DNA from: Planctomycetaceae bacterium
Lineage (GTDB): Bacteria; Planctomycetota; Planctomycetia; Planctomycetales; Planctomycetaceae
Direction: 5' to 3'
Length of the DNA stretch: 64,000 nt
Assembly: GCA_021732845.1 (NCBI GenBank)
Contig: JAKFUF010000132.1
Location: forward strand, 18,363 to 82,362
Below the pieces are notes generated by a model that was not told where the DNA came from, did not search any database, and was given only the letters and a program-made list of their open reading frames with translations. Made by a program: the position numbers and the translations under genes. Positions 7,145-16,290 of this stretch are shown here, one piece after another (position 1 is the stretch's first letter; the number at the start of each line of letters is the position of its first letter).

Positions 7145-10060
7145 ATGAGACTGCGCGGATCTCTGCTCGCACTTGGCGTCATCCTCGGTTCGATGAGCTG
7201 CCCGGCGCGGGGGCCAGCGCAGGAACCCGCCATCAATTCTCCCCAAAACCTCGAGTTCTTCGAGAAGCGCATTCGTCCGGCGCTGGCCCAGCACTGCTAC
7301 GCCTGCCATCACCCGGACAAGAAGATCAAAGGTGGTCTGCGGCTCGACACGCGTGACGGGTGGGCCACGGGGGGGGATTCGGGCGCGGCCCTCGAACCTG
7401 GCAAGCCTGAGGAGAGCCTGCTGCTGGAAGCGATTCGCTATGACTCCAGTCTAAAAATGCCGCCAGCGGGCAAGCTTCCCGCCGAGGTGATCGCCGATTT
7501 TGAGCGTTGGATTCAAACCGGTGCCGCCGACCCGCGAGTGGCCGGGGAGAAGCCTCGCGACCCCAAGCCCGCCGCCGGGCTGGATCTGGATGCCGGACGC
7601 AAGTTCTGGGCGTTTCAGCCACCGCGTTCGGTCGAGCCTCCCGCCGTCCAGGACGCTCAATGGCCCCGCGGCGAGATTGACCGGTTCATCCTGGCCGCAC
7701 TGGAAGCCAAGGGTCTCTCACCCGCGGCCGATGCGGATCGGGCCACATTGTGCCGGCGGCTTTATTACGACCTGACCGGCCTTCCACCCACGCCCGAGGA
7801 GACGGAGGCGTTTGTGAATGACACCGGACCCGATGCGTATCCGCGGCTCGTGGACAAGCTGCTGGCGTCACCCAGGTTTGGCGAACACTGGGGCCGGCAC
7901 TGGCTGGATGTGGCCCGCTTCGCCGAATCGCTCACGCTGCGGGGCTTTGTCTTCAAGGAGGCCTGGCGCTACCGCGACTATGTCATCGATTCGTTCAATC
8001 AAGATCGGCCCTTCAACCGGTTCTTGGTGGAGCAGATCGCGGGCGACCTGCTGCCGGCGGCTTCGCTGGAGGACCGGCAGCGGCAGTTGATCGCCACCGC
8101 CTACCTGACGCTGGGCAACACCAACCTGGAGGAACAGGACAAGGGCCAATTGCGGATGGATGTCGTGGATGAGCAGCTCGACACCATTGGCAAGGGGATG
8201 CTGGGGCAGACCATCGGTTGCGCCCGCTGTCACGACCACAAGTTCGACCCCATACCCACCCGCGACTACTATGCGATGGCGGGAATCCTGCGGAGCACCA
8301 CCACGCTCGAGCATGCCAATGTCTCCAACTGGCTGGAGCTGCCCCTGCCGCTGCCGCCCGCGGAAGAAGCAGTCCATCAGCAGCAGGAACAGGCAGTCGC
8401 GGCCCTGACGGAGAAGATCAAGCAATCTCAGGCCGAACTGGCGGCGCTGACCAAGGACACGCAGACGGCCGCGGTTGTGGCCACGAGCGCGTTTCCGGGC
8501 ATTGTGGTGGATGACGCGCAGGCGAAGAAGGTGGGCGAATGGAAGGACTCGCAGCATTCCGGCCGGTACATCGGCACGGGGTACACCCATGATCTCGACC
8601 AGGGAAAAGGCACAAAAACGCTGACGTTTCAGCCTGCCTTGCCCCAGGCCGGAAAATATGAAGTCCGGCTGGCGTACACTCCCGGCGGCAACCGCGCCGA
8701 CAAGGTGCCGGTGACCGTGTTCAGCGCTGACGGTGAGAAGACCACGCTGGTGAACGAACAGGTGGCACCGCCCCTTGACGGCCGGTTCGTCTCGCTGGGA
8801 CAGCACCGTTTCGAGCAGAACGGACAAGGTTTTGTCATCGTCTCCAACGAGGACACCAAGGGCCACGTGATCGCCGACGCCGTGCAGTTCCTGCTGGCGG
8901 ATGGCGGCGATCCTGTCGCCAAACCCGCCATCGAATCTCCCCTGCCGAAGGATGCCAAGGCCGACAGTGTGGCTCAGGCCGTCGCGGCCGCGAAACAGGA
9001 GATCAAACGGCTTGAGGCCGAAATGAAGCAGTTGACGGAGAAAGGGCCGAAGCGGCCAGTGACAATGTCCGTGCGGGAAGATCCGGCTCCCGCGGACACA
9101 GCCATTCACATCCGTGGATCAGTCCACAACCTCGGCCCCATCGCGCCGCGCGGGTTCCTCCAGGTGGCCTCAAACAGTCCCGCCACCATTTCGACCGGTC
9201 AGAGCGGCCGGCTGGAGTTTGGCGAGTGGATTGCCCGCGATGACAATCCGCTGACCGCGCGCGTCATGGCCAATCGCACATGGCACTGGCTGTTCGGGAC
9301 GGGACTGGTGCGAACGACCGACAACTTTGGCACAACGGGCGAACTGCCATCGCACCCCGAACTGCTGGACGCGCTCACGGTCCAGTTTGTGAGCCACGGC
9401 TGGTCGGTGAAGGCGTTGGTTCGAGAAATTGTGTTGTCCCGCACCTACCAACAATCCAGCCTTGCCAGCGATTCCAAGGCTGGGCTGGCCGCCGACCCTG
9501 AAAATCGCCTGCTGTGGCACATGCACCGCCGCCGCCTCGACGCCGATTCGCTGCGCGACACGCTGCTGATGGCGAGCGGACAGTTGGACCTGAGCACCGG
9601 TGGCTCAACCATCAAGCCCGGAGTCGCTGCTGATTACGGCTACATTGCCACCGAACTTCGCCGCAGCGTGTATCTGCCGGTGTTTCGCAACGCCATGCCC
9701 GAGATGCTCGAAGTGTTCGATGCCGCCGACCCCAGCACGGTCACCGGTCGCCGCAACATCAGCACCGTGGCTCCGCAGGCATTGTTCCTGATGAACAGCC
9801 CGTTCGTCCTGCAACAATCCCAGGCGACCGCGCGGCGGATCTTGAAGGAGTTGCCACAAGCCGACATTGCGACGCGGTTGATGCGGGCCTACCGGCTGAT
9901 CTTGGGCCGCCCACCCACCGCCCGGGAAGTCGAAGTCGCGGCCAATTTCTTGAACGGTGACTCTGCCAGTGCTGCAGCATCGCCCGAGTTCGAGGAAAAG
10001 TCGTGGAGCCAGCTTGTCCAGACGCTGTTCGCCTCGCTCGACTTTCGGCATGTGAAGTGA
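7145..10060 (+). CDS. PSD1/PSCyt1-PSCyt2 cytochrome protein (DUF1549-DUF1553) with golvesin-like insert
   Basis: A ~971-aa exported protein of the planctomycete-specific PSD1 family. Residues ~30-115 carry a cytochrome-like domain with CYACH (~50). DUF1549 spans ~150-370 and holds a second cysteine motif CARCHDHK (~360) and the sequence GRHWLDVARFAES. Residues ~455-590 match a golvesin/Xly-type binding module (YIGTGYTHD, GKGTKTLTFQP). A coiled-coil segment follows, then DUF1553 (~690-960; NPLTARVMANRTWHWLFG, VLSRTYQQSS). The family is usually paired with a DUF1501 gene, which is absent here: a porin follows 161 bp downstream. Start ATG 7145 has GGGGA 8 nt upstream and begins a signal peptide; in-frame starts at 7118 (ATG) and 7097 (GTG) are possible. 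Biochemical role unknown. Confidence 0.88.
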   Translation: MRLRGSLLALGVILGSMSCPARGPAQEPAINSPQNLEFFEKRIRPALAQHCYACHHPDKKIKGGLRLDTRDGWATGGDSGAALEPGKPEESLLLEAIRYDSSLKMPPAGKLPAEVIADFERWIQTGAADPRVAGEKPRDPKPAAGLDLDAGRKFWAFQPPRSVEPPAVQDAQWPRGEIDRFILAALEAKGLSPAADADRATLCRRLYYDLTGLPPTPEETEAFVNDTGPDAYPRLVDKLLASPRFGEHWGRHWLDVARFAESLTLRGFVFKEAWRYRDYVIDSFNQDRPFNRFLVEQIAGDLLPAASLEDRQRQLIATAYLTLGNTNLEEQDKGQLRMDVVDEQLDTIGKGMLGQTIGCARCHDHKFDPIPTRDYYAMAGILRSTTTLEHANVSNWLELPLPLPPAEEAVHQQQEQAVAALTEKIKQSQAELAALTKDTQTAAVVATSAFPGIVVDDAQAKKVGEWKDSQHSGRYIGTGYTHDLDQGKGTKTLTFQPALPQAGKYEVRLAYTPGGNRADKVPVTVFSADGEKTTLVNEQVAPPLDGRFVSLGQHRFEQNGQGFVIVSNEDTKGHVIADAVQFLLADGGDPVAKPAIESPLPKDAKADSVAQAVAAAKQEIKRLEAEMKQLTEKGPKRPVTMSVREDPAPADTAIHIRGSVHNLGPIAPRGFLQVASNSPATISTGQSGRLEFGEWIARDDNPLTARVMANRTWHWLFGTGLVRTTDNFGTTGELPSHPELLDALTVQFVSHGWSVKALVREIVLSRTYQQSSLASDSKAGLAADPENRLLWHMHRRRLDADSLRDTLLMASGQLDLSTGGSTIKPGVAADYGYIATELRRSVYLPVFRNAMPEMLEVFDAADPSTVTGRRNISTVAPQALFLMNSPFVLQQSQATARRILKELPQADIATRLMRAYRLILGRPPTAREVEVAANFLNGDSASAAASPEFEEKSWSQLVQTLFASLDFRHVK

Positions 10061-10150
10061 CGATGTGCTGGCGGGAGAGAGCAGGCGGTGCGGCAGGTTC
10101 ATGTGCAATCTATTCAATTCGCGCATGCGTTAAAGCCGATGTAATCATTA

Positions 10151-10173
10151 ATGTCCGCTCATTCGGGCGGACA
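10151..10173. terminator. Hairpin downstream of the PSD1 gene (weak)
   Basis: GTCCGC and GCGGAC flank an 8-10 nt loop about 90 bp after the stop codon. There is no T-tract, so this may be a Rho-dependent end, an RNA-stabilising hairpin or chance. Confidence 0.3.
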
Positions 10174-10221
10174 CGCGCGCCGCGCCTCGACGCCATCGTC
10201 CACCATAACACCTGATCATCC

Positions 10222-11775
10222 ATGAACTTTCAGACGCTGCGTGCCAGCCTTGCGGTCTGTCTTGTCAGTCTCATCGCGCTTTTTCCGGTGAGCGGGTCGG
10301 CAGATGAGGGTGAGGAAGAACTGGCCGAGATGCGGGCGCGGATGGAGCGTCTGGAACAGCAGAACCGGGCACTGCAGCGACGGCTGGACCGCGTCGCGCC
10401 GCTCACCGACGACCCAGACGGAATGGTGGAGCCAAGCGACGACCGTCTCGATGCCCGGTTCACAGCCGATGAGAAGAAGCCGGCTGCGACGAAAGCCCCA
10501 GCGGCACCAGAGCCCTATGAGGTCGGTTCGGACACAAAGATGAACGCCTACTGGAAGAATGGCGTCGAAATTGAATCGAAGAACAAGGATTTCCGTCTGC
10601 ACATCGGCGGTCGGACGCAGATGGACTTGGGTGCCTACAACGCCCCCGACAACGTCCAGTTCAATCCTGGCGGAACGGGTGCGATTCGGGATGGCTTCAA
10701 CTTTCGCCGGGGCCGCCTGCGCGCCGACGGCGTGCTGTATGACACGCTGGAATTCGTTGTTGAATACGACTTCATCAACTCGGCCGGTGCCGCTCAGGCC
10801 AACCCGGCTCCCACCGACGGGTATTTCACCTTCTCGCAGCTCCCGGCAGTGGGCAATTTCCGGATCGGCCTGCAAAAAGATCCCATTGGCTTCGAGCATC
10901 TGACGAGCAGCCGCTACCTGAGCTTCATGGAACGGTCCTTCAACCAGGACGCGTTCTATGGAGGTTTTAATAACGGCTTTGTGCCGGGCCTGACATTCTA
11001 CAACCAGTACGCGGAGGAGCGCGGGACATGGGCCGCCGGCCTGTACAAGGTCACCACCAATGCGTTCCAGTTCAACACCGGTGGCGGCGAGTTCGCCTTT
11101 ACCAGCCGTCTGACATACCTGCCCTGGTATGTGGCCGAGGGCCGGGGGCTGATTCATACCGGCGTCTCCTATCGCCATGCCGCCATGGATGACGGAATCG
11201 TCCGGCACCGGGCCCGCGGACCGGAGCGTTCCGGCCTGAGTTCCGCCTGGCCGGTCTATGCCAACACCGGCAACATCAACGGTGATGGGCAGGACCAGGT
11301 CAACGGAGAATTCGCCGCCGTGTTCGGTCCGCTGAATCTTCAAGCGGACTACATGGTCAGCATGATTCCCAACGCTTTTCTCACCGGGCAGGCACCTGGC
11401 GGGACAGCGGTTTATCACGGTGGCTACATCGAAGCCCTATGGTTCCTGACGGGTGAACATCGCGTCTACAACAAGAAGTCGGCCGTATTTGAGCGGGTGA
11501 CTCCGTTCGAAAACGCCTTCCTGGTCAAGACGGACTGCGGCCCGGCCTGGGGTCGCGGAGCGTGGCAGGCGGGTGTCCGTCTGAATCACCTCGACCTGAA
11601 CAGCGAGGGGATCAACGGCGGCATTCTTGACGATATCACGCTGGGCTTGAACTGGTTCTTGAACCCCAACCTCAAGCTGCAATCGAACTACAGCGTGACC
11701 CATCGGCAGTCAGCAGACCGGCAGAGCGACGGCATCATTCAAGGCCTGGGATTCCGGCTGGCGCACGACTTTTGA
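10222..11775 (+). CDS. Porin, OprO/OprP-like (phosphate-selective porin family)
   Basis: A 517-aa outer-membrane channel protein. It starts with a signal peptide (LVSLIALFPVSGSA) followed by a short coiled coil (residues ~30-60, EELAEMRARMERLEQQNRAL), as in many planctomycete porins, then an acidic/Ala-Pro linker. From ~110 to the end the sequence alternates as amphipathic strands and ends in GFRLAHDF, with a terminal aromatic as expected for a beta-barrel. Features of the porin O/P family include FRLHIGGRTQMDLGAY near 115 and GNFRIGLQKDPIGFEHLTSSRYLSFMER near 215. Substrate is not predictable from sequence. It stands alone between a PSD1 gene and a convergent lipid gene pair. Confidence 0.88.
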   Translation: MNFQTLRASLAVCLVSLIALFPVSGSADEGEEELAEMRARMERLEQQNRALQRRLDRVAPLTDDPDGMVEPSDDRLDARFTADEKKPAATKAPAAPEPYEVGSDTKMNAYWKNGVEIESKNKDFRLHIGGRTQMDLGAYNAPDNVQFNPGGTGAIRDGFNFRRGRLRADGVLYDTLEFVVEYDFINSAGAAQANPAPTDGYFTFSQLPAVGNFRIGLQKDPIGFEHLTSSRYLSFMERSFNQDAFYGGFNNGFVPGLTFYNQYAEERGTWAAGLYKVTTNAFQFNTGGGEFAFTSRLTYLPWYVAEGRGLIHTGVSYRHAAMDDGIVRHRARGPERSGLSSAWPVYANTGNINGDGQDQVNGEFAAVFGPLNLQADYMVSMIPNAFLTGQAPGGTAVYHGGYIEALWFLTGEHRVYNKKSAVFERVTPFENAFLVKTDCGPAWGRGAWQAGVRLNHLDLNSEGINGGILDDITLGLNWFLNPNLKLQSNYSVTHRQSADRQSDGIIQGLGFRLAHDF

Positions 11776-11879
11776 CCCAAGCTCAAGAAGTCAAACGTAA
11801 CCTGCCCGGAACCGAGTTCGGCCGGGGTGTTCGATGAATTGGCTTCTGCGGCAACAAAAACTCGACCTGCATCGATAAC

Positions 11880-12623
11880 TCACGGAAACAGCGGGCCGAC
11901 CAACAGAGCCAGTGCGAACGGCAGAGTCACATTGTCGAGCCCCCGAGGCGAAAGCGCCTCCACGACCGCTGCGGCGACTCCCACCAACGTCGCTGCCGCG
12001 GCAAAGGTCAACCACTGTTGCAACCCCGGCCCTTCGCAAATGTAGACACCGGCCACCGCTCCTAGAAACACCGCCAGGCTGCCTTCGAGCGACTTGCGGG
12101 AGAATTGCCCTTTCGGCCACCCCAAGGCCGCATACCGATGGCGACCCCAGCGCTTTCCCACCGGTTCCGCCAGTCCGTCGCCAAGTCCGACGATCATTCC
12201 GACCAGGCGGACAACGCGGATGTCATTGAGCCACGCGTCGACTGCCAGCAGCGCGGCAAAGCTCAATGCCCAGGAGGACCAGTAAAACAGGCAGGCGTGT
12301 GGTTGATCTTCCACGCGTGAGTTGCCCGCCACAAAGACCCGCCACGGCCACCGCTCTGCCCGCAGGCAACTGAAAATCGCCAGAGTCACAAGGACGACGC
12401 CCACGGCAAAGGCGCTGGCCCGGGCGACAGACGAGGGCAGCCAGCCAAAGCAAAGTGCCAGGCCCACAAAGGCATAGATATGGTTGATCTTCCGGGCGTC
12501 TCCAGACTTCAGGATGCCGCGCAGAGTCGCCTCCCCCGTGATCCACCACAGTCCAACAATCGCCGCGACCATGCCGACAACACGCGGCACATCGACATTT
12601 TCGAAGTGAAGCCAGGCAGTCAA
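11880..12623 (-). CDS. Polyprenol/phytol kinase-like or CTP-transferase-like membrane protein
   Basis: A ~247-aa multi-pass membrane protein. The C-terminal half contains VGLGDGLAEPVGKRWGRHRY followed by a lysine-rich segment (WPKGQFSRKSLEGSLAVF), which matches the dolichol-kinase/phytol-kinase/phosphatidate-cytidylyltransferase-like group. The start is deduced to be TTG at 12623: AAGGAG lies 7 nt upstream and the TTG overlaps the TGA of the upstream CDP-alcohol phosphatidyltransferase in a 4-bp TTGA junction, so the two are translationally coupled. An internal ATG at 12572 would cut off the first helix. The pair probably works in phospholipid or isoprenoid-lipid metabolism. Exact substrate is unknown. 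Confidence 0.75.
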   Translation of the reverse strand: MTAWLHFENVDVPRVVGMVAAIVGLWWITGEATLRGILKSGDARKINHIYAFVGLALCFGWLPSSVARASAFAVGVVLVTLAIFSCLRAERWPWRVFVAGNSRVEDQPHACLFYWSSWALSFAALLAVDAWLNDIRVVRLVGMIVGLGDGLAEPVGKRWGRHRYAALGWPKGQFSRKSLEGSLAVFLGAVAGVYICEGPGLQQWLTFAAAATLVGVAAAVVEALSPRGLDNVTLPFALALLVGPLFP

Positions 12624-13258
12624 GGGGCGACTCCTTGTCGCTGAGCATCCCGCCAGACATGCCAGCAACTGACCGTGTCCAGCGGCACCTGACGGGCAAA
12701 ACACAAGATCAGCACGACATCCACATAGGCAGCGCTGCCCAGCAGGAAGGCCGTGAACAACAGGCACCCGCCGTAGCCAAAGCCAAGCAGCACGGTCAGG
12801 GAGACGGCCATGACAACCGACCACGCCTTGCAGGTCCAGGAATGCGTGGCGATCGCCAGCCCCCAACGCAGGTAATGCCACGCCTGCACGAGTAGCTCGA
12901 CGGCCAGCAAGAACGCCAGCCACGGCCCATAGGGCCGCATCTGCTCTGGCTCGAGGAGGAATGCGGCAATGACTGCCGCCAGGTAGAAGATGATGTCGGC
13001 CACCACGTCGTACCGTCTGAGCCACGGCGTCGCGATGCCGAGCCGCCGGGCAATGACACCATCGAGCCAGTCGCTCAGCAGGGCCCCGAGCACAATCAGC
13101 GAGAGCAACGGCCGCGGCCAGCCTGAAGCAATGAGGCCGAACAACACCGCCGCCAACCCGATGCGATAGGTCGTCAATGCGGCCGGCAGGAGTTTCAAGA
13201 CTGGCGAATGTGTGCCCACGGACAGCCCACGGATCCTTTCCAGTAACGCGGATTTCAC
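12620..13258 (-). CDS. CDP-alcohol phosphatidyltransferase family protein
   Basis: A 212-aa integral membrane enzyme that would transfer a phosphatidyl group from a CDP-activated lipid to an alcohol. The signature D-x2-DG-x2-AR is present (DWLDGVIAR, ~residue 62) and is followed by YDVVAD with the two later aspartates. The conserved glycine that normally sits 4 residues before the third Asp appears to be replaced (LRRYD), so the motif is slightly degenerate. About five transmembrane helices follow. It is the first gene of a two-gene unit whose second gene starts inside its stop codon. Which alcohol (glycerol phosphate, inositol phosphate or other) is used cannot be told. Confidence 0.8.
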   Translation of the reverse strand: MKSALLERIRGLSVGTHSPVLKLLPAALTTYRIGLAAVLFGLIASGWPRPLLSLIVLGALLSDWLDGVIARRLGIATPWLRRYDVVADIIFYLAAVIAAFLLEPEQMRPYGPWLAFLLAVELLVQAWHYLRWGLAIATHSWTCKAWSVVMAVSLTVLLGFGYGGCLLFTAFLLGSAAYVDVVLILCFARQVPLDTVSCWHVWRDAQRQGVAP

Positions 13259-13759
13259 TTGCTGAACAAGACGCAGTGGCCCGCGCCGCGCAACGGAAAA
13301 CTCCTCAGGATCGCACCATCATTAAAGGGTGAACTTTATTGTCGGTGCATTGATCTGCAGCCCCGCCCGTCAGCATGGCGGTGCCCCTTAGGCTGAGATT
13401 CCTGTCACGCGTGGGTTAAAACCCACGCTACGTGTGGTTTACATTGTTGCCGTGAGGAGGGACCGGCCGTTTCAGCGGGAGGTCTTGAGGCAAAGAAGTG
13501 CATTTCCTTGAAGTTTTTCCTATCATCACCCGAATAGCAGTAAGATCCGTCATTTCTGGAAGAATCCGAATTCTCATCAGCGCGGTTCGTGCCACGCGTG
13601 GCACTTTTCGAGGGGCTGTTCAGGAGTTGCAGTCGTGAGGCAGCCTGCTGTCATTGACGATTCCGTCGCGAACGCCGCCGCCCGATTTCATTGAATGCCA
13701 GGTGTTGCGTGTCGCGCCAAGCTGCCACCACGACTTCTTCCACAGCCAGCCCACCCGCC
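13259..13759. other. Intergenic region with two palindromic repeats
   Basis: A 500-bp divergent gap. It contains a 23-bp CGTGGGTT..AACCCACGCTACG repeat at 13410-13432, also seen at 47367-47390 and in diverged form at 63618-63643. It also holds a 16-bp perfect palindrome GTGCCACGCGTGGCAC at 13589-13604, followed by four T. No gene is supported; frames here lack protein-like composition. Confidence 0.6.
13410..13432. repeat. REP-like repeat (CGTGGGTT..AACCCACGCTACG)
   Basis: Inverted repeat CGTGGGTT/AACCCACG followed by CTACG. The same unit with a GA centre is at 47367-47390, and a diverged version closes the repeat at 63559-63643. Such short palindromes are common between planctomycete genes; mobility is inferred. 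Confidence 0.65.
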
Positions 13760-14590
13760 ATGCCCGTCGGTCGTGGGCGGCTGCGATTTCTGCCGCTCCT
13801 TGTCTGTGCCTGTTCCCTCGGTCTGATCTGTATGGCACTCGCCTTCGCCCCTCCCAGTACCGTGACACCCCGCGACCTGCCCGTGACCTCGTCGTTCGAA
13901 ATCGTGGCGGAGTTTCCCCACGACCCGGACGCTTATTGCCAGGGACTGGTGTTCGACGGCGGAAACCTGTTTGAAGGGACGGGGCTCAATGGCAAGTCTT
14001 CCTTGCGGCGGGTGGATCTCAAAACCGGCAAGGTGCTGAAGATCGTGCCGTTGGAAAAGCGGCTGTTTGGTGAAGGGATCACGGTCTGGAAGGACCAGAT
14101 CATTCAAGTCACCTGGAAGACCGGCGAGGGGTTCGTCTACGACAAGGAGTCCCTGCGGCTGATCAAGAAATTCCGCTATTCGGGCCAGGGCTGGGGACTG
14201 ACGCACGATGACAAGCACCTGATCTTGAGCGATGGCTCAGCCACGCTCCGGTTCCTCGATCCGGAGACGTTCAAAGTCGTCAAGCGCGTGGACGTCCGAT
14301 GTGCGGGACGCATGCCCGCGGCCGTGAACCAGCTCAATGAGCTGGAATACGTCAACGGCGAGGTGCTGGCGAATATCTGGTACGAAGACGTGATCGCCCG
14401 CATTGACCCCGCATCGGGCCGCGTGCTGGGCTGGATTGACCTGAAGCCACTGGTCGAAGCGAGCGGTCGCAAGGATGAACATTGTGTGCTCAACGGGATT
14501 GCCTGGGATGCGACCGACGAACGGCTGTTTGTGACCGGCAAGAACTGGCCGCGCCTCTACGAAATCCGCGTCAAACAGGCCAGGAATTGA
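13760..14590 (+). CDS. Glutaminyl-peptide cyclotransferase (glutamine cyclotransferase, plant/bacterial type)
   Basis: A 276-aa exported or membrane-anchored enzyme that converts N-terminal glutamine of peptides to pyroglutamate. A hydrophobic signal anchor (FLPLLVCACSLGLICMALAF) is followed by the five-bladed propeller family signature: FPHDPDAYCQGLVFDGGNLFEGTGLNGKS, with FGEGIT and LNELEYVNGEVLANIWYEDVIARIDP (conserved ELEY-NG-v-ANVW region) and the C-terminal LNGIAWD-LFVTGKNWP motif. ATG 13760 starts just before the signal anchor; a TTG at 13691 would add 23 unlikely residues. It is monocistronic between REP-like gaps. Confidence 0.9.
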   Translation: MPVGRGRLRFLPLLVCACSLGLICMALAFAPPSTVTPRDLPVTSSFEIVAEFPHDPDAYCQGLVFDGGNLFEGTGLNGKSSLRRVDLKTGKVLKIVPLEKRLFGEGITVWKDQIIQVTWKTGEGFVYDKESLRLIKKFRYSGQGWGLTHDDKHLILSDGSATLRFLDPETFKVVKRVDVRCAGRMPAAVNQLNELEYVNGEVLANIWYEDVIARIDPASGRVLGWIDLKPLVEASGRKDEHCVLNGIAWDATDERLFVTGKNWPRLYEIRVKQARN

Positions 14591-14618
14591 CGCCAGACAA
14601 AGAATAAAAGCACGCTTG

Positions 14619-14740
14619 AAGATGCTGACCGAAGGCCGCACCGTTCTACCAGACTGACCAACAGCTTGATTCGTTGTCCCTAACGGCGTTCGCTGTTGAC
14701 TATGGACATGAACGCCACAGTTATTGTTGCTGCATTCCTA
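14619..14740. repeat. Short repeats upstream of the acyl-CoA dehydrogenase gene
   Basis: The 15-mer ATGCTGACCGAAGGC at ~14619-14633 recurs just after the gene at ~16081-16095. A GTTATTGTTGCTGCATTCCT motif at 14720-14739 recurs as inverse or direct copies at 16121-16138, 16305-16324 and 63431-63451. They may be parts of a dispersed repeat or regulatory sites. Confidence 0.4.
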
Positions 14741-14784
14741 AGTGACTCGTTCCCAGTCATGGAGTGACCAGACAACTTTGCGAC

Positions 14785-16011
14785 ATGTCGAACACCTCAG
14801 GGACCGTGCCGATGGCCAGCGAATTTGCCGGAGTCGATTTCTACGACCTGGACGACCTGTTGACGCCCAGCGAGCGCGAGTTGCGGACGCGGACGCGGGA
14901 GTGGGTGACGCGGCGTTTCCTACCCGTCGTCGCCCGGCACTATGCCGCCGGCACGTTCCCTCTGGAACTGGCCCCGGAACTTGCCGCCCTGGGTGCTTTT
15001 GGCGGCAGCATCCAGGGGTACGGCTGTGCCGGTTTGGGACCAGTCGCCTACGGCCTGCTGATGCAGGAACTGGAGCGTGGCGACTCGGGACTGCGAACCT
15101 GTGCTTCCGTGCAGGGGGCCTTGGCGATGAACGCCATTCATATGTTCGGCAACGAGGACCAAAAGCAGCGGTGGCTGCCGCCCATGGCCCGCGGCGAGAA
15201 GTTCGGCTGCTTCGGGCTGACCGAGCCGGATTTTGGGTCCAACCCGGCCGGAATGCAGACGCGGGCCGTCAAGACGGACCACGGTTATGTCATAAACGGC
15301 CGCAAGATCTGGATCGGAGCCGCCACCTATGCCGATGTCGCGGTCATCTGGGCCAAGGTCGACGGGCTGCCGGGCATCGACCCCGACAGTCCGCAGGCGG
15401 TGCGGGGCTTCCTCGTGGAACGCGGAACGCCGGGCTTCAACCCGACGCTCATCGAAGGCAAACTCTCTCTGCGGGCGGCGTTCACCAGCCGCATCGAACT
15501 GCAGGACTGCCACATTCCCGCGACCGCCCTGTTGCCGGCATCGCAGGGGCTCAAGTCGCCCTTGTTGTGCCTGAATCACGCGCGCTACGGGATCGCCTGG
15601 GGCGTGCTGGGGGCGGCCATGGCCTGTTATGACGAGGCACGCGACTACGCCGCGCGACGCGTGCAGTTTGGCAAGCCGATCGCGGGCTTCCAGCTTGTAC
15701 AGCGCAAGCTGGCCCTGATGCTGACCGAACTGACCAAGGCCCAACTGCTGGTCTTCCGCCTGGCACAGCTCAAAGCGGCGGGCAAGGCCACACACGTGCA
15801 GATTTCGATGGCGAAGCGGAACAACGTCGCCATGGCGCTGGACATCGCCCGCACGGCGCGGGACATCCTGGGTGCTGTCGGGATCCTGGATGAATACCAG
15901 TGCTTTCGGCACATGTGCAATCTGGAGAGCGTCAAGACCTATGAAGGGACGGATGACATGCACTTGCTCATTCTGGGAGAGAAAATCACGGGGTTGTCGG
16001 CTTTCAGTTGA
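14785..16011 (+). CDS. Acyl-CoA dehydrogenase, glutaryl-CoA-dehydrogenase-like
   Basis: A ~408-aa cytoplasmic FAD enzyme that oxidises an acyl-CoA; similarity is closest to glutaryl-CoA dehydrogenase of lysine/tryptophan breakdown. Diagnostic elements are RTCASVQGALAMNAIHMFG, the FAD-binding CFGLTEPDFGSNPAGM at ~residue 145, and the C-terminal YEGTDDMHLLILGEKITG containing the catalytic glutamate (~385). Length fits the family. Start chosen at ATG 14785; GTG 14764 is also in frame and no strong Shine-Dalgarno decides. There is no neighbouring electron-transfer flavoprotein gene. Substrate assignment to glutaryl-CoA is likely but not proven. Confidence 0.85.
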   Translation: MSNTSGTVPMASEFAGVDFYDLDDLLTPSERELRTRTREWVTRRFLPVVARHYAAGTFPLELAPELAALGAFGGSIQGYGCAGLGPVAYGLLMQELERGDSGLRTCASVQGALAMNAIHMFGNEDQKQRWLPPMARGEKFGCFGLTEPDFGSNPAGMQTRAVKTDHGYVINGRKIWIGAATYADVAVIWAKVDGLPGIDPDSPQAVRGFLVERGTPGFNPTLIEGKLSLRAAFTSRIELQDCHIPATALLPASQGLKSPLLCLNHARYGIAWGVLGAAMACYDEARDYAARRVQFGKPIAGFQLVQRKLALMLTELTKAQLLVFRLAQLKAAGKATHVQISMAKRNNVAMALDIARTARDILGAVGILDEYQCFRHMCNLESVKTYEGTDDMHLLILGEKITGLSAFS

Positions 16012-16050
16012 GGAACAGGTCCGGCACCCGCGGCCAGCAAGAATGAATAC

Positions 16051-16074
16051 CGCAGAGTCACCTGTCGCTCTGCG
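16051..16074 (+). terminator. Terminator-like hairpin after the acyl-CoA dehydrogenase gene
   Basis: CGCAGAG and CTCTGCG form a 7-bp stem with a 10-nt loop 40 bp after the stop codon; AAA rather than a T-tract follows, so an intrinsic terminator is doubtful. Confidence 0.35.
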
Positions 16075-16164
16075 AAAGGCATGCTGACCGAAGGCGAACG
16101 TCTTGGTCAAGTCGGCTGCGGATCGCGGCAACAATAACATGGTGAAGTTGCTTGGGATGGACGC

Positions 16165-16290
16165 TGATTCATCAGCCGGTACGCGTTAGCGCGCGTTAGC
16201 GTCCGGTTCGTGGCGTTGGCGTCTTCCGATGATCCTCCAACCGAGGGCCTTAGCCGGCTAAGGCCCTCCGGCTCATTGGCTGTACGGCTT
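16165..16290. repeat. REP-like region with 26-bp perfect palindrome
   Basis: A composite of inverted segments: GCCGGTACGCGTTAGCG.., GTTAGCGTCCGGTT, then a 26-bp perfect palindrome at 16243-16268 (GAGGGCCTTAGCC joined to its inverse), then CCGGCTCATTGGCTG. Related pieces lie at 16447-16485 and 18764-18825. The whole 16075-16647 gap has no supported gene and seems to be a landing zone for such repeats. Confidence 0.65.

Noticed and set aside
10216..11418. 400-codon minus-strand frame opposite the porin
   Set aside because: Shadow frame; the plus strand encodes a porin with signal peptide and C-terminal aromatic.
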